64,000 bases of DNA from Methylovulum miyakonense HT12 (lineage in GTDB: Bacteria > Pseudomonadota > Gammaproteobacteria > Methylococcales > Methylomonadaceae), in assembly GCF_000384075.1 (NCBI RefSeq), contig NZ_KB913025.1:2438922-2502921 (forward strand), read 5' to 3'. Shown in pieces: positions 8,036 to 18,150 of the stretch; positions within the stretch are counted from its first letter, which is position 1; every line of letters starts with the position of its first letter. Both the position numbers and the translations under genes were made by a program. Under the pieces are notes generated by a model. The model was not told where the DNA came from, ran no database searches, and saw only the letters and a list, made by a program, of their open reading frames with translations.

Positions 8036-9970
8036 TTGGCGGACGTGAATATGGTTAACGGGCGCAAACATCTTATCTATACCTTGTCGCTAGCCGTTTT
8101 GCTGCTGGGCATCAATCCGGCATGGGCAGTTGAATTGGATGCGGTTACCCTGCAATTGAAATGGAAGCATCAATTTCAATTTGCCGGATACTATGCGGCT
8201 AAGGAAAAAGGCTTTTACCAAGAAGCGGGGCTTGATGTCGCCATTATTGAAGCGGCGCCCGGTGTAGACCCTACCCAAGAAGTGCTCGCAGGCCGTGCGC
8301 AGTTTGGCGTCGGCACCAGCGAGCTGGTTTTGCGCCGTTATCGCGGCGATCCGGTTGTCGTGTTGGGCGTCATTTTCCAGCATTCACCGCTGAGCCTGAT
8401 CACCCTGGCTAAATCGGGGATCGACAACATCCATAAGCTGGTGGACCGCAAAGTGATGATTGAACCAGGGTCGTCAGAGCTGTTTGCCTATCTGTTCCAG
8501 GAAGGCTTCACCCAAAAAGCCTTCAACTTACAGCATCATAGCCTCGACTTGAACGATTTGCTGTCGGGTAAAATTGATGCCATGTCGGTGTATGTCACCG
8601 ATGAACTTTATCTGCTTGACCAGCAGCGGCTGGCTTACAACCAGTTCAGCCCACGGATGAGCGGCATCGATTTTTATGGCGACAACTTCTTTACGCTGGA
8701 ATCCCAATTGGAAGAGCATCCGCAACGGGTGAAGGCATTCAGGGAAGCGACCTTGCGTGGTTGGCGTTACGCCATGCAAAATCCGGACGAAATGGTGCGG
8801 CTGATTTACGGGCGGTATTCGCAACGGCACAGCATAGGGCATTTGCAGTTTGAAGCGAAAGCGATGTATGAATTGATGCAGCCGGAACTCATCGATCCCG
8901 GCTATATGAATGTGGGGCGGTGGCAACATATTGCCCAAACCTATTACCAGCTAGGGCTATTGCCTGAGCATTTCAATGTCGATGCGATGCTGTATTTTCC
9001 TAGCAACAAACTCGACCTGAAAAAACTCCAGACGACGCTTTACTACACGGCGGGGGGGCTGTCCCTGCTGGCGCTACTGTCCATGGTTCTGTTGCGTTTC
9101 TATCGCTCTGTGCGTATCAATGAATCCAGGCTCAAAACCATGTTCGACCATGCCCCGCTTAGCTTGATCGTATTGGATGACCAAAACCGGATCCAAAGTT
9201 GGAATGCCGAAGCCGAAAAGACTTTTCTTTGGAGTGCCGAGGATATTCTGGGGAAGAACATCACGGTAATCATTCCCCCGCCCGTACGCCCCGAGGTCGA
9301 GGAAGTCCTGGCAGCGGTGCATACCGAACGCACCATCGTCCGCCACGAAAACACCAATATCAAGCGGGACGGCACCGAGATCCTTTGCGAATGGTTGAAC
9401 GCCCCTTTTAAAGGCAAGCATGACCAATCCAGTTTTATCATCTGTATGGCCCGCGACATAACGGAAGCCAAGCACTTGGAGCAAAGGCTGGAACATGCCG
9501 CCCATTATGACAGCCTAACCTTGTTACCCAACCGGACACTGGTTTTTAACGAGCTGAAACGCTCATTGGCGATTGCCGCACGCCAAAAAACCAAATTGGC
9601 GATCCTGTTCCTCGATTTAAATGATTTTAAAGCGGTTAACGATAATTTGGGCCACGAATCGGGGGACATGCTGTTGGTCAATGTCGCCCAACGTTTCCCG
9701 CAAGCCATCCGCGAGAGCGACTATGCCGGCAGGTTGGGCGGCGATGAATTTTTGATCATTTTGCAAGACATCGGCTCGCTTGAAAATGCGCAGATGGTTG
9801 CTGATCAATTGCAGGGCCTGATTTGCCAACCTTATATGATCAAGGGCCAAGTGGCCACCATCGGCGCCAGCATCGGCATTAGCCTTTATCCCGACGACGC
9901 GACCGAAATCAACCAACTGATCCACAAAGCCGACCAAGAAATGTACCAAGCCAAACATGGGGTGCAATAA
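8036..9970 (+). CDS. periplasmic NMT1-like sensor with PAS and GGDEF domains
   Basis: A 644-residue membrane diguanylate cyclase. After a signal peptide (about residues 10-32, ending PAWA) comes an NMT1/THI5-like periplasmic binding domain (about 35-330) with the typical LQLKWKHQFQFAGYYAA start. A membrane helix spans about 340-362, then a PAS domain (about 365-485) and a GGDEF domain (about 490-644). The catalytic GGDEF is intact at 568-572, and an RESD at 558-561 has the spacing of the inhibitory I-site. The protein should couple binding of a small pyrimidine- or amine-like ligand outside to c-di-GMP synthesis inside. Start is TTG 8036 or ATG 8051; the second gives a more usual signal peptide. 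Confidence 0.88.
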   Translation: MADVNMVNGRKHLIYTLSLAVLLLGINPAWAVELDAVTLQLKWKHQFQFAGYYAAKEKGFYQEAGLDVAIIEAAPGVDPTQEVLAGRAQFGVGTSELVLRRYRGDPVVVLGVIFQHSPLSLITLAKSGIDNIHKLVDRKVMIEPGSSELFAYLFQEGFTQKAFNLQHHSLDLNDLLSGKIDAMSVYVTDELYLLDQQRLAYNQFSPRMSGIDFYGDNFFTLESQLEEHPQRVKAFREATLRGWRYAMQNPDEMVRLIYGRYSQRHSIGHLQFEAKAMYELMQPELIDPGYMNVGRWQHIAQTYYQLGLLPEHFNVDAMLYFPSNKLDLKKLQTTLYYTAGGLSLLALLSMVLLRFYRSVRINESRLKTMFDHAPLSLIVLDDQNRIQSWNAEAEKTFLWSAEDILGKNITVIIPPPVRPEVEEVLAAVHTERTIVRHENTNIKRDGTEILCEWLNAPFKGKHDQSSFIICMARDITEAKHLEQRLEHAAHYDSLTLLPNRTLVFNELKRSLAIAARQKTKLAILFLDLNDFKAVNDNLGHESGDMLLVNVAQRFPQAIRESDYAGRLGGDEFLIILQDIGSLENAQMVADQLQGLICQPYMIKGQVATIGASIGISLYPDDATEINQLIHKADQEMYQAKHGVQ

Positions 9971-10031
9971 CCCGGAAGCCGCTTCACCGTCGGAGTAACC
10001 AAGACGCCACCCGCGCCGGTACCACGGGTGC

Positions 10032-10358
10032 TCAGGAATCCGCCCCAATGGGCTGGAGCCGGGCTTTTTGCTCAAAAACCAACTCATAATGCTCCACTGT
10101 GGGAAATGGGCTATAGAAATGGTGGAGCAACTTTTTCCATTCCTGATACCGGGGTGATGTGCGGAAGCCAATGGTGTGCGCTTCAAGGGTCTGCCAATGA
10201 ACTAGCAGGATATAGCGGCTTTCATTTTCCACGCAATGTTGAAGCTGATGTGAGACATAGCCCGGCATGCTGGAGATGATGGCTGACGCGGTACGGAATG
10301 CGGCCTCAAACTCAGCCTCTTTGCCAGGGATAATATTAAGGACTGCCATTTCAAGCAT
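10032..10358 (-). CDS. antibiotic biosynthesis monooxygenase (ABM) domain protein
   Basis: A 108-residue dimeric alpha/beta-barrel protein of the ABM family. It opens MAVLNIIPGKEAEFEAAFRTA, typical of the first strand and helix, and contains the central SRYILLVHWQTLEAHTIGF strand-helix and a C-terminal VEHYELVFE strand. Members include quinol monooxygenases and heme-degrading enzymes, and many have no known substrate. No heme-degradation Asn/Trp/His set could be assigned. It is encoded opposite to and right after the diguanylate cyclase, with no obvious partner. Confidence 0.8.
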   Translation of the reverse strand: MLEMAVLNIIPGKEAEFEAAFRTASAIISSMPGYVSHQLQHCVENESRYILLVHWQTLEAHTIGFRTSPRYQEWKKLLHHFYSPFPTVEHYELVFEQKARLQPIGADS

Positions 10359-10685
10359 AGGTTTTCCGAAATTCTAACGTTAAGGGGTGCCGCCCATTGT
10401 TTAACTAAAGCCACCCTCTGGTAAGGCCGGGCTTCAAAACTGGTGCATCCTTTGTATCTTAACACCCGTTGAGGTTAAAGCGCCCGGCATCTGTTGCAGA
10501 ATGCCGGAATATTCCCGGAGGGCATCCAGACCCTTAGGGCAAAATTGAACAAAGGGGGCTAGCATCTTTAAATTCAAAGGGTGGCGTCGCCCAGGGAGCT
10601 TAAGCGAAACCGCCAAACTTTAATAAAAAACGAAACCGCCTGGCGATTGGGTTTGGGGTTGGTTACGCAGCACCGTAGGGTTTTA

Positions 10686-10825
10686 AAATTAAAGGCTATG
10701 TCACCGTTAATTGTGGAAGCCTTAAATGACACGGCTTTGAGCGAAAGCCGCAATCCGCATTAAATAAGGCTTTGCGCCGAACATAAAATTTTTTCAACAA
10801 CTAACGGTGACATAGCCAAATTAAA
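10686..10825. mobile_element. 124-bp MITE with 16-bp terminal inverted repeats and 8-bp target duplication
   Basis: GGCTATGTCACCGTTA (10694-10709) is repeated exactly in inverse as 10802-10817, and the match continues imperfectly to about 25 bp (23 identical). The element is bounded on both sides by the same octamer AAATTAAA (10686-10693 and 10818-10825), which looks like an intact target-site duplication. The 124-bp interior has no credible coding frame and contains a small CGGCTTT/AAAGCCG hairpin. This is the structure of a non-autonomous element moved by a transposase in trans. The 8-bp duplication and GG..CC termini would fit an IS1595-like source, but that is inference. The rest of 10359-10869 holds no gene. 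Confidence 0.75.
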
Positions 10826-10869
10826 TGATAAACCAATGCCTTAATCTGGTTTCCTTACGGGTGCATTAA

Positions 10870-12084
10870 TTATCTGGCAGCAAGCCTATGCTGTTTGGCC
10901 TTGCGTTTTTGCAACCAACGGATCACGCCTGTGACAAACAACAGCGGGCATAGCAAACCTGCGATACACACCAAGATCCTCCCTGTCCAACCAAAAGCCT
11001 GCCCCGAATGCAAAGGCCATTGCCATTGCATGAACACGTCCCCGCTGCTGCCGTGCGCAGGGTCATTGATCTCCAGCACTTCGCCCGTGCTACGGTTAAG
11101 TTGGTAACAGCGCGTGTCCAGCACATACGGGCGTAATTCCGGCACGTTGCGGAAACAAGCGCTAAAAGGGACACTCGGGTCTGCCGAAAACGAATAATAC
11201 TGGGGTTGGGCTTGCGGCAATCCGTGGGTTATTTTTTGTAAGGCCTGTTCCAGCACAGCGGCGGACGTCGGCGGCAGGGGTTGCGGGGTAGCTTTTATGT
11301 CCGGCGTCAAGGGCGAAAACTGTCCGACCAACCAGCGGAATTGTTCAGGCAAATTAAAATAAATACCGGACATCAACAAGGCCAGCATCACAACTAGGCT
11401 ATAAAAACCAGCGGTCTGATGTACATCGTGATTGAGCCGCTCTTTGCTGGCTTTGCGTTTGACCGTCAGCACGCGCCGCCAATTACCCGTTAACGGCCAC
11501 CATAAAATTAGCCCGCTCATCACCGAAATAAAAAATAGCACGGCAAGGACGCCGACCAAGGTAACACCTGTTTCACCCAACAACAGCGCGTAATGCAGTT
11601 TAAAGAAAAACCCGGCTAAAGAATGCTTAAGCGGGTTCCAGGCATGGTAAAAGACCCGCTGGCCAACAACGTCGGCGGTAGTGGGGTTGATGAAAATATT
11701 CAGGGATTGCGCCTGCTCAGGTGCGGGGCTGGCTTCCGGGTAATAGAAACCGAAGACAGCGTTACCGTTTTCGTGGGAGGCATCCACCCATGCCGAATTC
11801 CAACCTGCCGGTGCGGCTAGGCTGGCGGCGGCGATCAGTTCATCCAGCGGTTTCCGGGTTGCGCCTGGTGCCGGTGCCGCTTGGTAAAGGCCCGGGTTGA
11901 TCGCTGCGTCGAGTTCATGCCAGAACACCAGCACCGAACCTGTCAGGCCAATGACCGCCAAGAATAACCCAAGCCCCAAACCCAGCCACAAATGGGCTTG
12001 TAGCCAGAGTTTGCGGCGGGCTTTCAGGCGTTGGCGTGCTATTGCTTTATCGCTTATGTTAGATAATGGGTAGGTTCGGCTCAT
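10870..12084 (-). CDS. PepSY-associated TM helix membrane protein
   Basis: A 404-residue inner-membrane protein with about four transmembrane segments (about residues 31-53, 170-200, 225-245 and 370-390) separated by periplasmic PepSY-like domains. Diagnostic features are LWLGLGLGLFLAVIGLTGSVLVF near the start, FKLHYALLLGETG with its conserved His, and NHDVHQTAGFYS before the third helix. This family includes PiuB-like proteins often found with TonB receptors for siderophores, and flavin-linked siderophore reductases. No receptor gene lies in the window and no convincing Fur box was found, so the iron link is from family knowledge only. Confidence 0.85.
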   Translation of the reverse strand: MSRTYPLSNISDKAIARQRLKARRKLWLQAHLWLGLGLGLFLAVIGLTGSVLVFWHELDAAINPGLYQAAPAPGATRKPLDELIAAASLAAPAGWNSAWVDASHENGNAVFGFYYPEASPAPEQAQSLNIFINPTTADVVGQRVFYHAWNPLKHSLAGFFFKLHYALLLGETGVTLVGVLAVLFFISVMSGLILWWPLTGNWRRVLTVKRKASKERLNHDVHQTAGFYSLVVMLALLMSGIYFNLPEQFRWLVGQFSPLTPDIKATPQPLPPTSAAVLEQALQKITHGLPQAQPQYYSFSADPSVPFSACFRNVPELRPYVLDTRCYQLNRSTGEVLEINDPAHGSSGDVFMQWQWPLHSGQAFGWTGRILVCIAGLLCPLLFVTGVIRWLQKRKAKQHRLAAR

Positions 12085-12579
12085 AATGGTTTATCCAGTC
12101 ATCCGGTTGATAAAAGGTTTTGGCCTGTCATCGACTTAAGACGTATGGGGGCGGATAATCCACACTTAATAAGTGATAAAAACCGCATTTACATCCATGC
12201 GGCCGCTGGATTGAAGCTTTGGCGGACAGGCAATAGGGCGGACGGTTTCCCCGTGTTGTTTGCCGGCAACAATTGAAACAATCATGAAGTTCTATTGATA
12301 CAAAGTCCTGTCATACTAGTGCCCTCTTCCAAGGACATTTGCCTATGCCTGCGTTAGTTGGATGGCCATAGGCCTAAGCTAGACAGGCGGGTTAGGGGGA
12401 GCTTTTCAGGATTGATGGCACGAGGCAAGGATCATGGTGCGCTATAGGCAACAGCCAATAAATGGCCATTCCGACCCTGATGTGGGGCGGTGAATGGCAT
12501 GCCCGCCGCACGGAGGTGGTTATTCCATTAGCAATTAGAAAAACACGATCTTAACAACTTTTAAATTTGGAGAAATACT
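12085..12579. other. intergenic region without a recognisable gene
   Basis: This 495-bp stretch lies between two divergent genes (PepSY protein to the left, secreted protein to the right), so it should carry both promoters. A good GGAGA ribosome-binding site is seen at 12569-12573 ahead of the rightward gene. No coding frame, RNA gene or clear operator was recognised. Confidence 0.5.
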
Positions 12580-13329
12580 ATGAAAACCCGCGTCAGTACA
12601 ATTTTCCCACCCTTACGCATACGTAAATTGGCCATCGTGTTGCTTGGCTTAGGGTTTGCGGCGATAGCCCGGCCATCGTTTGCCAATGACCCTAGCCATG
12701 TGCTGTGGGCGGCTGATTTGGTCAGCCATATCCAACCAGCAAACAATGATTATGGCAGCAGCCCCAGCTATATATACTGGGCGGGTGTGAACGGCGCCAC
12801 AACGTATGAAAACCGGACCCAATGTGGCTCGTTCCTGACCAACTTATTAAAACAAGCTTACGGTTGGGACAATACCGTTTTTAAAGATTGGTTCGGAAGC
12901 ACTAGCCCAACTGCGGCGCAGTATCACGACGCCATTGTGTCCGGTAACGGTTTTACCGCGACCAATCTTGTGCAAAATATCGCAGTGGGCGATGTGGTCG
13001 CCATCAAATATCCAAGCGGCCAAGGCAGCACCGGCCATGTCATGCTGGTGCGTGGCCTGCCTGAAGAAGTGGCCGCAACTGCGCCCATAGTGCCCGGCAC
13101 CCGCCAGTACACGGTTGCGGTTTACGATTCGTCACAAAGCGGCCACGGTGCCGACGACACCCGTAAAATGGCGGATGGCAACTGGGATACTGGCGTCGGT
13201 GCTGGTGTTTTCAGGATTTATGCCGATGAGTCCAGTGATGAAATTGTTGGCTATACCTGGAGCACTTACAGTAACTCCATTTACTACAGCCAATCCGACC
13301 GCCATTTGGTTGCTGGCGCCCTGCAATAA
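12580..13329 (+). CDS. secreted NlpC/P60-like cysteine protein
   Basis: A 249-residue exported protein with a Sec signal peptide of about 35 residues ending RPSFA. The mature part shows a papain-like NlpC/P60 pattern: a candidate nucleophile Cys82 in TQCGSFLTNLL at the start of a helix, then a GDVVAIKY strand and His153 in STGHVMLV, the usual Cys-strand-His spacing. Such proteins cleave or bind cell-wall peptides or other amides. No cell-wall-binding repeats are present. A strong ribosome-binding site at 12569-12573 supports the start. The catalytic role is inferred from motif spacing, not from a full family match. Confidence 0.6.
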   Translation: MKTRVSTIFPPLRIRKLAIVLLGLGFAAIARPSFANDPSHVLWAADLVSHIQPANNDYGSSPSYIYWAGVNGATTYENRTQCGSFLTNLLKQAYGWDNTVFKDWFGSTSPTAAQYHDAIVSGNGFTATNLVQNIAVGDVVAIKYPSGQGSTGHVMLVRGLPEEVAATAPIVPGTRQYTVAVYDSSQSGHGADDTRKMADGNWDTGVGAGVFRIYADESSDEIVGYTWSTYSNSIYYSQSDRHLVAGALQ

Positions 13330-13601
13330 AAGGCGTCGTACCGAAGCCCGGCGGTTGGGGGCTTCTTGGCCACGGCTTGCCGTGGCTATGGACATCTGGT
13401 TTTTACGGCAGACGGCAAAAATGCAAGGGCGTTTGATGATGGCGATAGGCTTTTTCGGGCCATAAAAATGGCATGGGCCCTGTGGGAAGCCGCATGATTT
13501 TTGGCGAAGGTGCTGATGGCGATATAGAGTTAATGTTTGAGCCATGCTAAATTGCCAACCAATCGCCAGTATTCCCTGAATTTTTTGTAGAAGGAAGCAA
13601 C

Positions 13602-14393
13602 ATGAACCCCCATCGCCCTATTGTCCTGTCGTTTTCCGGCCACGACCCGAGTGGTGGCGCGGGTATCCAAGCGGATATTGAAACCTTGGCCAGCCATCAA
13701 TGCCATTCCGCCAGTGTCATCACCGCCCTGACCGAACAGGATAGCCATAATGTCAAACGGCTGATACCGCAAGCTTCCGAAAACATCATCAGCCAAGCGC
13801 AAACCTTGCTGGATGACATGGAGGTGGACGCTTTTAAGATTGGTTTAATTGGCCAGCACGAAACCGCCCTGGCGATTTACGCGATACTCAAGCAATATCC
13901 GCATATTCCGGTGATCTTAGACCCTGTCTTGGCGGCGGGTGGCGGTGCGGATTTGACCAATGACCGCTTGGTTGCCACGATAGTGGATTTGTTGTTACCG
14001 TGCACCACGGTATTGACGCCCAATAGCAATGAAGCCCGGATCCTGGCCAATCTTGATGATCTGGAAGAATGTGGTTTATCGTTGTTGGAAGCGGGTTGTG
14101 AATATGTGTTGGTCACGGGGGCCCACGAAACGACGCCTAGTGTCCAAAACCAGCTTTTTCATGATGAGCGTTGCTGGGAAACTTATACCTGGGAGCGCTT
14201 GCCGGAAAGTTATCATGGCTCTGGTTGCACGTTGGCAACCAGTATTGCGGCCTTGATAGCACATGGTTTATCACCGGTGCAGGCGGTGTTGGAAGCCCAG
14301 GAATATACGTGGAATTCCTTGAACGCCGCATATCGGGCCGGCAAAGGGCAGCATAACCCCAACCGCTTTTTTTGGATGGAGGACGACGCATGA
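13602..14393 (+). CDS. thiD: hydroxymethylpyrimidine/phosphomethylpyrimidine kinase
   Basis: A 263-residue ribokinase-fold enzyme of thiamine synthesis. It phosphorylates hydroxymethylpyrimidine and then its monophosphate to HMP-PP. The N-terminus has the family signature SFSGHDPSGGAGIQADI, the middle has VILDPVLAAGGG, and the C-terminal anion-hole region is SYHGSGCTLATSIAA, containing the catalytic Gly-Ser-Gly-Cys. An AAGGAAGCAAC ribosome-binding region precedes the ATG. Its stop overlaps the thiE start in an ATGA junction, so the two are translationally coupled. No TPP riboswitch was recognised in the 270 bp upstream. Confidence 0.95.
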   Translation: MNPHRPIVLSFSGHDPSGGAGIQADIETLASHQCHSASVITALTEQDSHNVKRLIPQASENIISQAQTLLDDMEVDAFKIGLIGQHETALAIYAILKQYPHIPVILDPVLAAGGGADLTNDRLVATIVDLLLPCTTVLTPNSNEARILANLDDLEECGLSLLEAGCEYVLVTGAHETTPSVQNQLFHDERCWETYTWERLPESYHGSGCTLATSIAALIAHGLSPVQAVLEAQEYTWNSLNAAYRAGKGQHNPNRFFWMEDDA

Positions 14394-15031
14394 AATTGCC
14401 TGTCCGTGGCCTGTACGCGATCACCCAAACCGAGAAAAAATCCCCTGCCACCATTATTGAAGAAGTGACGGCCGCCATCCGTGGCGGTGCGGCCATTGTG
14501 CAATACCGCGATAAAAATCCTACCGATGCGTTGGCCTTGGCGGCTGATTTGGTGCAAGTTTGCCATCAATACCAGGTGCCGCTCATCATCAATGACCATA
14601 TTGAGCTTGCCGCTGCGGTTGCCGCCGACGGCGTGCATCTTGGCAAAGACGACGGGCAGATTAGTTATGCCAGGGAACGCTTGGGGGGGGATGCCATTAT
14701 CGGGGTGTCTTGTTATGACAGTATTGAAAGGGCATTGGCAGCCCAGCGGCAAGGCGCCAGCTACGTGGCTTTTGGCCGGTTTTTCCCGTCGTCATCCAAG
14801 CCCTTGGCGGCTCCGGCAAGCATCGGGACATTGTCCCAAGCCCGGCGGGTTTTAGACATACCCATTGTGGCGATAGGGGGTATCCTGCCAGAGAATGGGG
14901 GGCAATTGCTGGCGGCAGGTGCCGATTTGCTGGCAATTATAGGCGGGTTATTTGACCATCAGCCAGAATCCGCCGCCCGTGCCTATGGCGCATTATTTGG
15001 GCCAACAGATAAAGCGAATCCGTTTGAATGA
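14390..15031 (+). CDS. thiE: thiamine-phosphate synthase
   Basis: A 213-residue TIM-barrel enzyme that joins HMP-PP and thiazole phosphate to give thiamine phosphate. Seen motifs include RGLYAITQ at the start, AAIVQYRDKNP (pyrophosphate and pyrimidine binding), LIINDHIELA, GVHLGKDDG, and VAIGGILPENG near the C-terminus. The start is ATG 14390, which overlaps the thiD stop by one ATGA and has GGAGGA at 14377-14382; a longer frame from TTG 14372 is not needed. The thiazole branch genes are not here. The length fits the family. Confidence 0.95.
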   Translation: MKLPVRGLYAITQTEKKSPATIIEEVTAAIRGGAAIVQYRDKNPTDALALAADLVQVCHQYQVPLIINDHIELAAAVAADGVHLGKDDGQISYARERLGGDAIIGVSCYDSIERALAAQRQGASYVAFGRFFPSSSKPLAAPASIGTLSQARRVLDIPIVAIGGILPENGGQLLAAGADLLAIIGGLFDHQPESAARAYGALFGPTDKANPFE

Positions 15032-15154
15032 AAAATTCTTCCCCATCCTGGCAAATAAGCATATTTTTAAAACAGATTAACGAAGAAGTGTTATAAAATA
15101 TCCAGTTATACTTTTATCCGTTTATAAGCATTTTGGACGGGTAAACATTCTTAG

Positions 15155-15826
<672 letters not shown>

Positions 15827-15893
15827 TGCTTAGGATAGGCCGCCTTTTAAAATAAATTAGCCGCTGGTGCGGCACGATCATTTAAGATGAACT

Positions 15894-17303
15894 ATGTCGG
15901 GTAAAACACTTTATGACAAATTATGGGAAGACCATGTCGTCTATACTGAAGACGACGGTTCTTCACTCATTTATATAGACCGCCATTTGGTGCATGAGGT
16001 CACCTCTCCCCAAGCTTTTGAAGGTTTGCGGCTAGCAGGGCGTAAGCCGTGGCGGGCGGACAGGAATTTGGCGGTGGCTGACCATAATGTGCCGACGACC
16101 GACCGTGACAAAGGCATAGCCGATCCGGTTTCCCGCCTGCAAGTTGAAACGCTTGACAGCAATTGCGCGGAATTTGGCATCACTGAATTTGCGATGAATG
16201 ATGGGCGCCAAGGTATCGTGCATGTGATAGGCCCGGAACAGGGCGCGACATTGCCTGGTATGACGGTGGTGTGCGGGGATTCCCATACTTCCACGCATGG
16301 CGCATCCGGCGCCTTGGCCTTTGGTATAGGCACATCGGAAGTTGAGCACGTATTGGCAACCCAGTGCCTGGTGCAGAAAAAGGCGAAAAACCTGTTGATC
16401 AAAGTCAACGGGCAGGTTGGGTTGGGCGTGACCGCGAAAGACATTGTCCTCGCCATCATCGGCACAATCGGCACGGCAGGCGGGAACGGCCACACCATTG
16501 AGTTCGCCGGTGAAGCCATCCGTGCCTTGTCGATGGAAGGGCGGATGACGGTATGCAATATGGCGATAGAGGCGGGCGCACGGGCCGGGCTTATCGCCGT
16601 TGATGACGTCACGATTGACTATTACCGTGACCGGCCTTATTCGCCTAAAAATGGTGACTGGTATATGGCGGAACGGTTATGGCGGAACCTTCACTCTGAT
16701 GCGGATGCCACTTTTGATAAAGTGGTCGAGATTGACGCCAGCATGATTGTTCCTCAAGTGACTTGGGGGACATCGCCTGAACTGGTGGTCGCCGTTGACG
16801 GGTGCGTACCTGACCCGGCATTAGAGATAAATCCCGTCAAACAACAAAGCATGGTTAGGGCATTGCAATATATGGGCTTAAGCGCCGGCCAAGCCATCAC
16901 TGATATTTCCATTGATAAAGTTTTCATCGGTTCCTGCACAAATTCCAGGATAGAAGATTTAAGGGCGGCGGCCAATGTTGCAAAAGGCAAAAAAATTGCC
17001 AATAACATTAAGTTGGCGTTGGTTGTGCCGGGTTCCGGCCTTGTCAAGCGTCAGGCCGAAACGGAAGGTTTGGACAAAATATTCCTGGACGCCGGTTTTG
17101 AATGGCGTGAACCTGGGTGCTCCATGTGCTTGGCGATGAATGCCGACCGTTTGGAGGAAGGCGAGCGTTGTGCGTCAACTTCCAACCGGAATTTTGAAGG
17201 CCGGCAAGGCTATGGTGGAAGGACCCATTTAGTGAGCCCGTCCATGGCGGCCGCTGCCGCGATTGCCGGTCATTTTGTCGATGTCCGGCAATATATTGAC
17301 TGA
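15894..17303 (+). CDS. leuC: 3-isopropylmalate dehydratase large subunit
   Basis: A 469-residue aconitase-family subunit. With LeuD it isomerises 2-isopropylmalate to 3-isopropylmalate in leucine synthesis. The N-terminal [12 protein letters not shown], the [11 protein letters not shown] motif and [14 protein letters not shown] are typical. The [4Fe-4S] ligands are the Cys of SCTNSR and the two Cys of the later [10 protein letters not shown]. It opens a leuC-leuD-leuB-asd run on one strand. The 170-bp gap to leuD contains only a 50-codon frame with no recognisable product. No leader-peptide attenuator was recognised upstream. Confidence 0.97.
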   Translation: MSGKTLYDKLWEDHVVYTEDDGSSLIYIDRHLVHEVTSPQAFEGLRLAGRKPWRADRNLAVADHNVPTTDRDKGIADPVSRLQVETLDSNCAEFGITEFAMNDGRQGIVHVIGPEQGATLPGMTVVCGDSHTSTHGASGALAFGIGTSEVEHVLATQCLVQKKAKNLLIKVNGQVGLGVTAKDIVLAIIGTIGTAGGNGHTIEFAGEAIRALSMEGRMTVCNMAIEAGARAGLIAVDDVTIDYYRDRPYSPKNGDWYMAERLWRNLHSDADATFDKVVEIDASMIVPQVTWGTSPELVVAVDGCVPDPALEINPVKQQSMVRALQYMGLSAGQAITDISIDKVFIGSCTNSRIEDLRAAANVAKGKKIANNIKLALVVPGSGLVKRQAETEGLDKIFLDAGFEWREPGCSMCLAMNADRLEEGERCASTSNRNFEGRQGYGGRTHLVSPSMAAAAAIAGHFVDVRQYID

Positions 17304-17473
17304 TAGCCCTTTGATTATGAAACGGTTGGCCGTTTTCTATCAGCTTGATGCCTGTTTGCAACACCATTCGGGTATCAGTAAAGATTTGGAAAAAGCGGAT
17401 GGGGCCATGGCAAGGCCGTGGCCTGTCCAAAAGCCCCAATCCATTTGCTTTTTAACTTTCAAACACTAAAAAT

Positions 17474-18112
17474 ATGCAAGCATTTACTTTATTGGATGGC
17501 TTGGTCGCGCCGCTAGACCGTGCCAATGTTGACACGGACGCCATTATTCCCAAACAATTCCTCAAGTCAATCCGGCGGGCCGGATTCGGGCCTTACCTAT
17601 TTGATGAATGGCGGTATCTGGATCATGGCGAACCTGGGATGGATTGTGCCGGCCGGCCATTAAACCCCGATTTCTTTTTAAATAAGCCAGCGTATAAGGG
17701 CGCAGAAATTTTATTGGCCAGGGAAAATTTTGGTTGCGGTTCGTCCCGTGAACATGCGCCTTGGGCACTGGAAGATTTTGGGTTCAGGGCTATTATTGCA
17801 CCGAGTTTTGCTGACATTTTCTATAATAACTGCTTTAAAAATGGCCTGTTGCCAATAGTGTTGGCTGCTGAAATTGTTGACGGCTTGTTTCAAGGCTTAT
17901 CTGAAGGTTACCGGCTCCGCATTGATTTGAACGCCCAGCAAATTATCACGCCTGATGGGAAAACCATCAGGTTTGATATTGATGGGAACCGTAAATACCG
18001 GTTGTTGAATGGCCTGGATGATATTGGCCTGTCTTTGCAACATGCCGACAAGATTGCCGCATACGAAATCGAACGGGCTAAAAGGGCCCCGTGGCTGTTC
18101 GTTAAGCAGTAA
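17474..18112 (+). CDS. leuD: 3-isopropylmalate dehydratase small subunit
   Basis: A 212-residue swivel-domain partner of LeuC. It begins [31 protein letters not shown], the conserved substrate-binding start, and contains [24 protein letters not shown] residues (here [15 protein letters not shown]) that line the active site. Length is normal. It lies 170 bp after leuC and 38 bp before leuB, so leuD-leuB-asd probably share a message with leuC. Confidence 0.97.
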   Translation: MQAFTLLDGLVAPLDRANVDTDAIIPKQFLKSIRRAGFGPYLFDEWRYLDHGEPGMDCAGRPLNPDFFLNKPAYKGAEILLARENFGCGSSREHAPWALEDFGFRAIIAPSFADIFYNNCFKNGLLPIVLAAEIVDGLFQGLSEGYRLRIDLNAQQIITPDGKTIRFDIDGNRKYRLLNGLDDIGLSLQHADKIAAYEIERAKRAPWLFVKQ

Positions 18113-18150
18113 ATATAATTGATAAGGATAAAGGGAAGGTTAAAAGCGTA

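Noticed and set aside
10581..10763. 60-residue plus-strand frame
   Set aside because: It runs into the left terminal repeat of the MITE and has random-like composition.
13330..13601. TPP riboswitch before thiD
   Set aside because: The conserved CTGAGA and ACC-TGA elements of the thi box could not be found.
17304..17473. 50-codon frame between leuC and leuD
   Set aside because: It has no ribosome-binding site or family resemblance and is simply the run-on of a leuC shadow frame.
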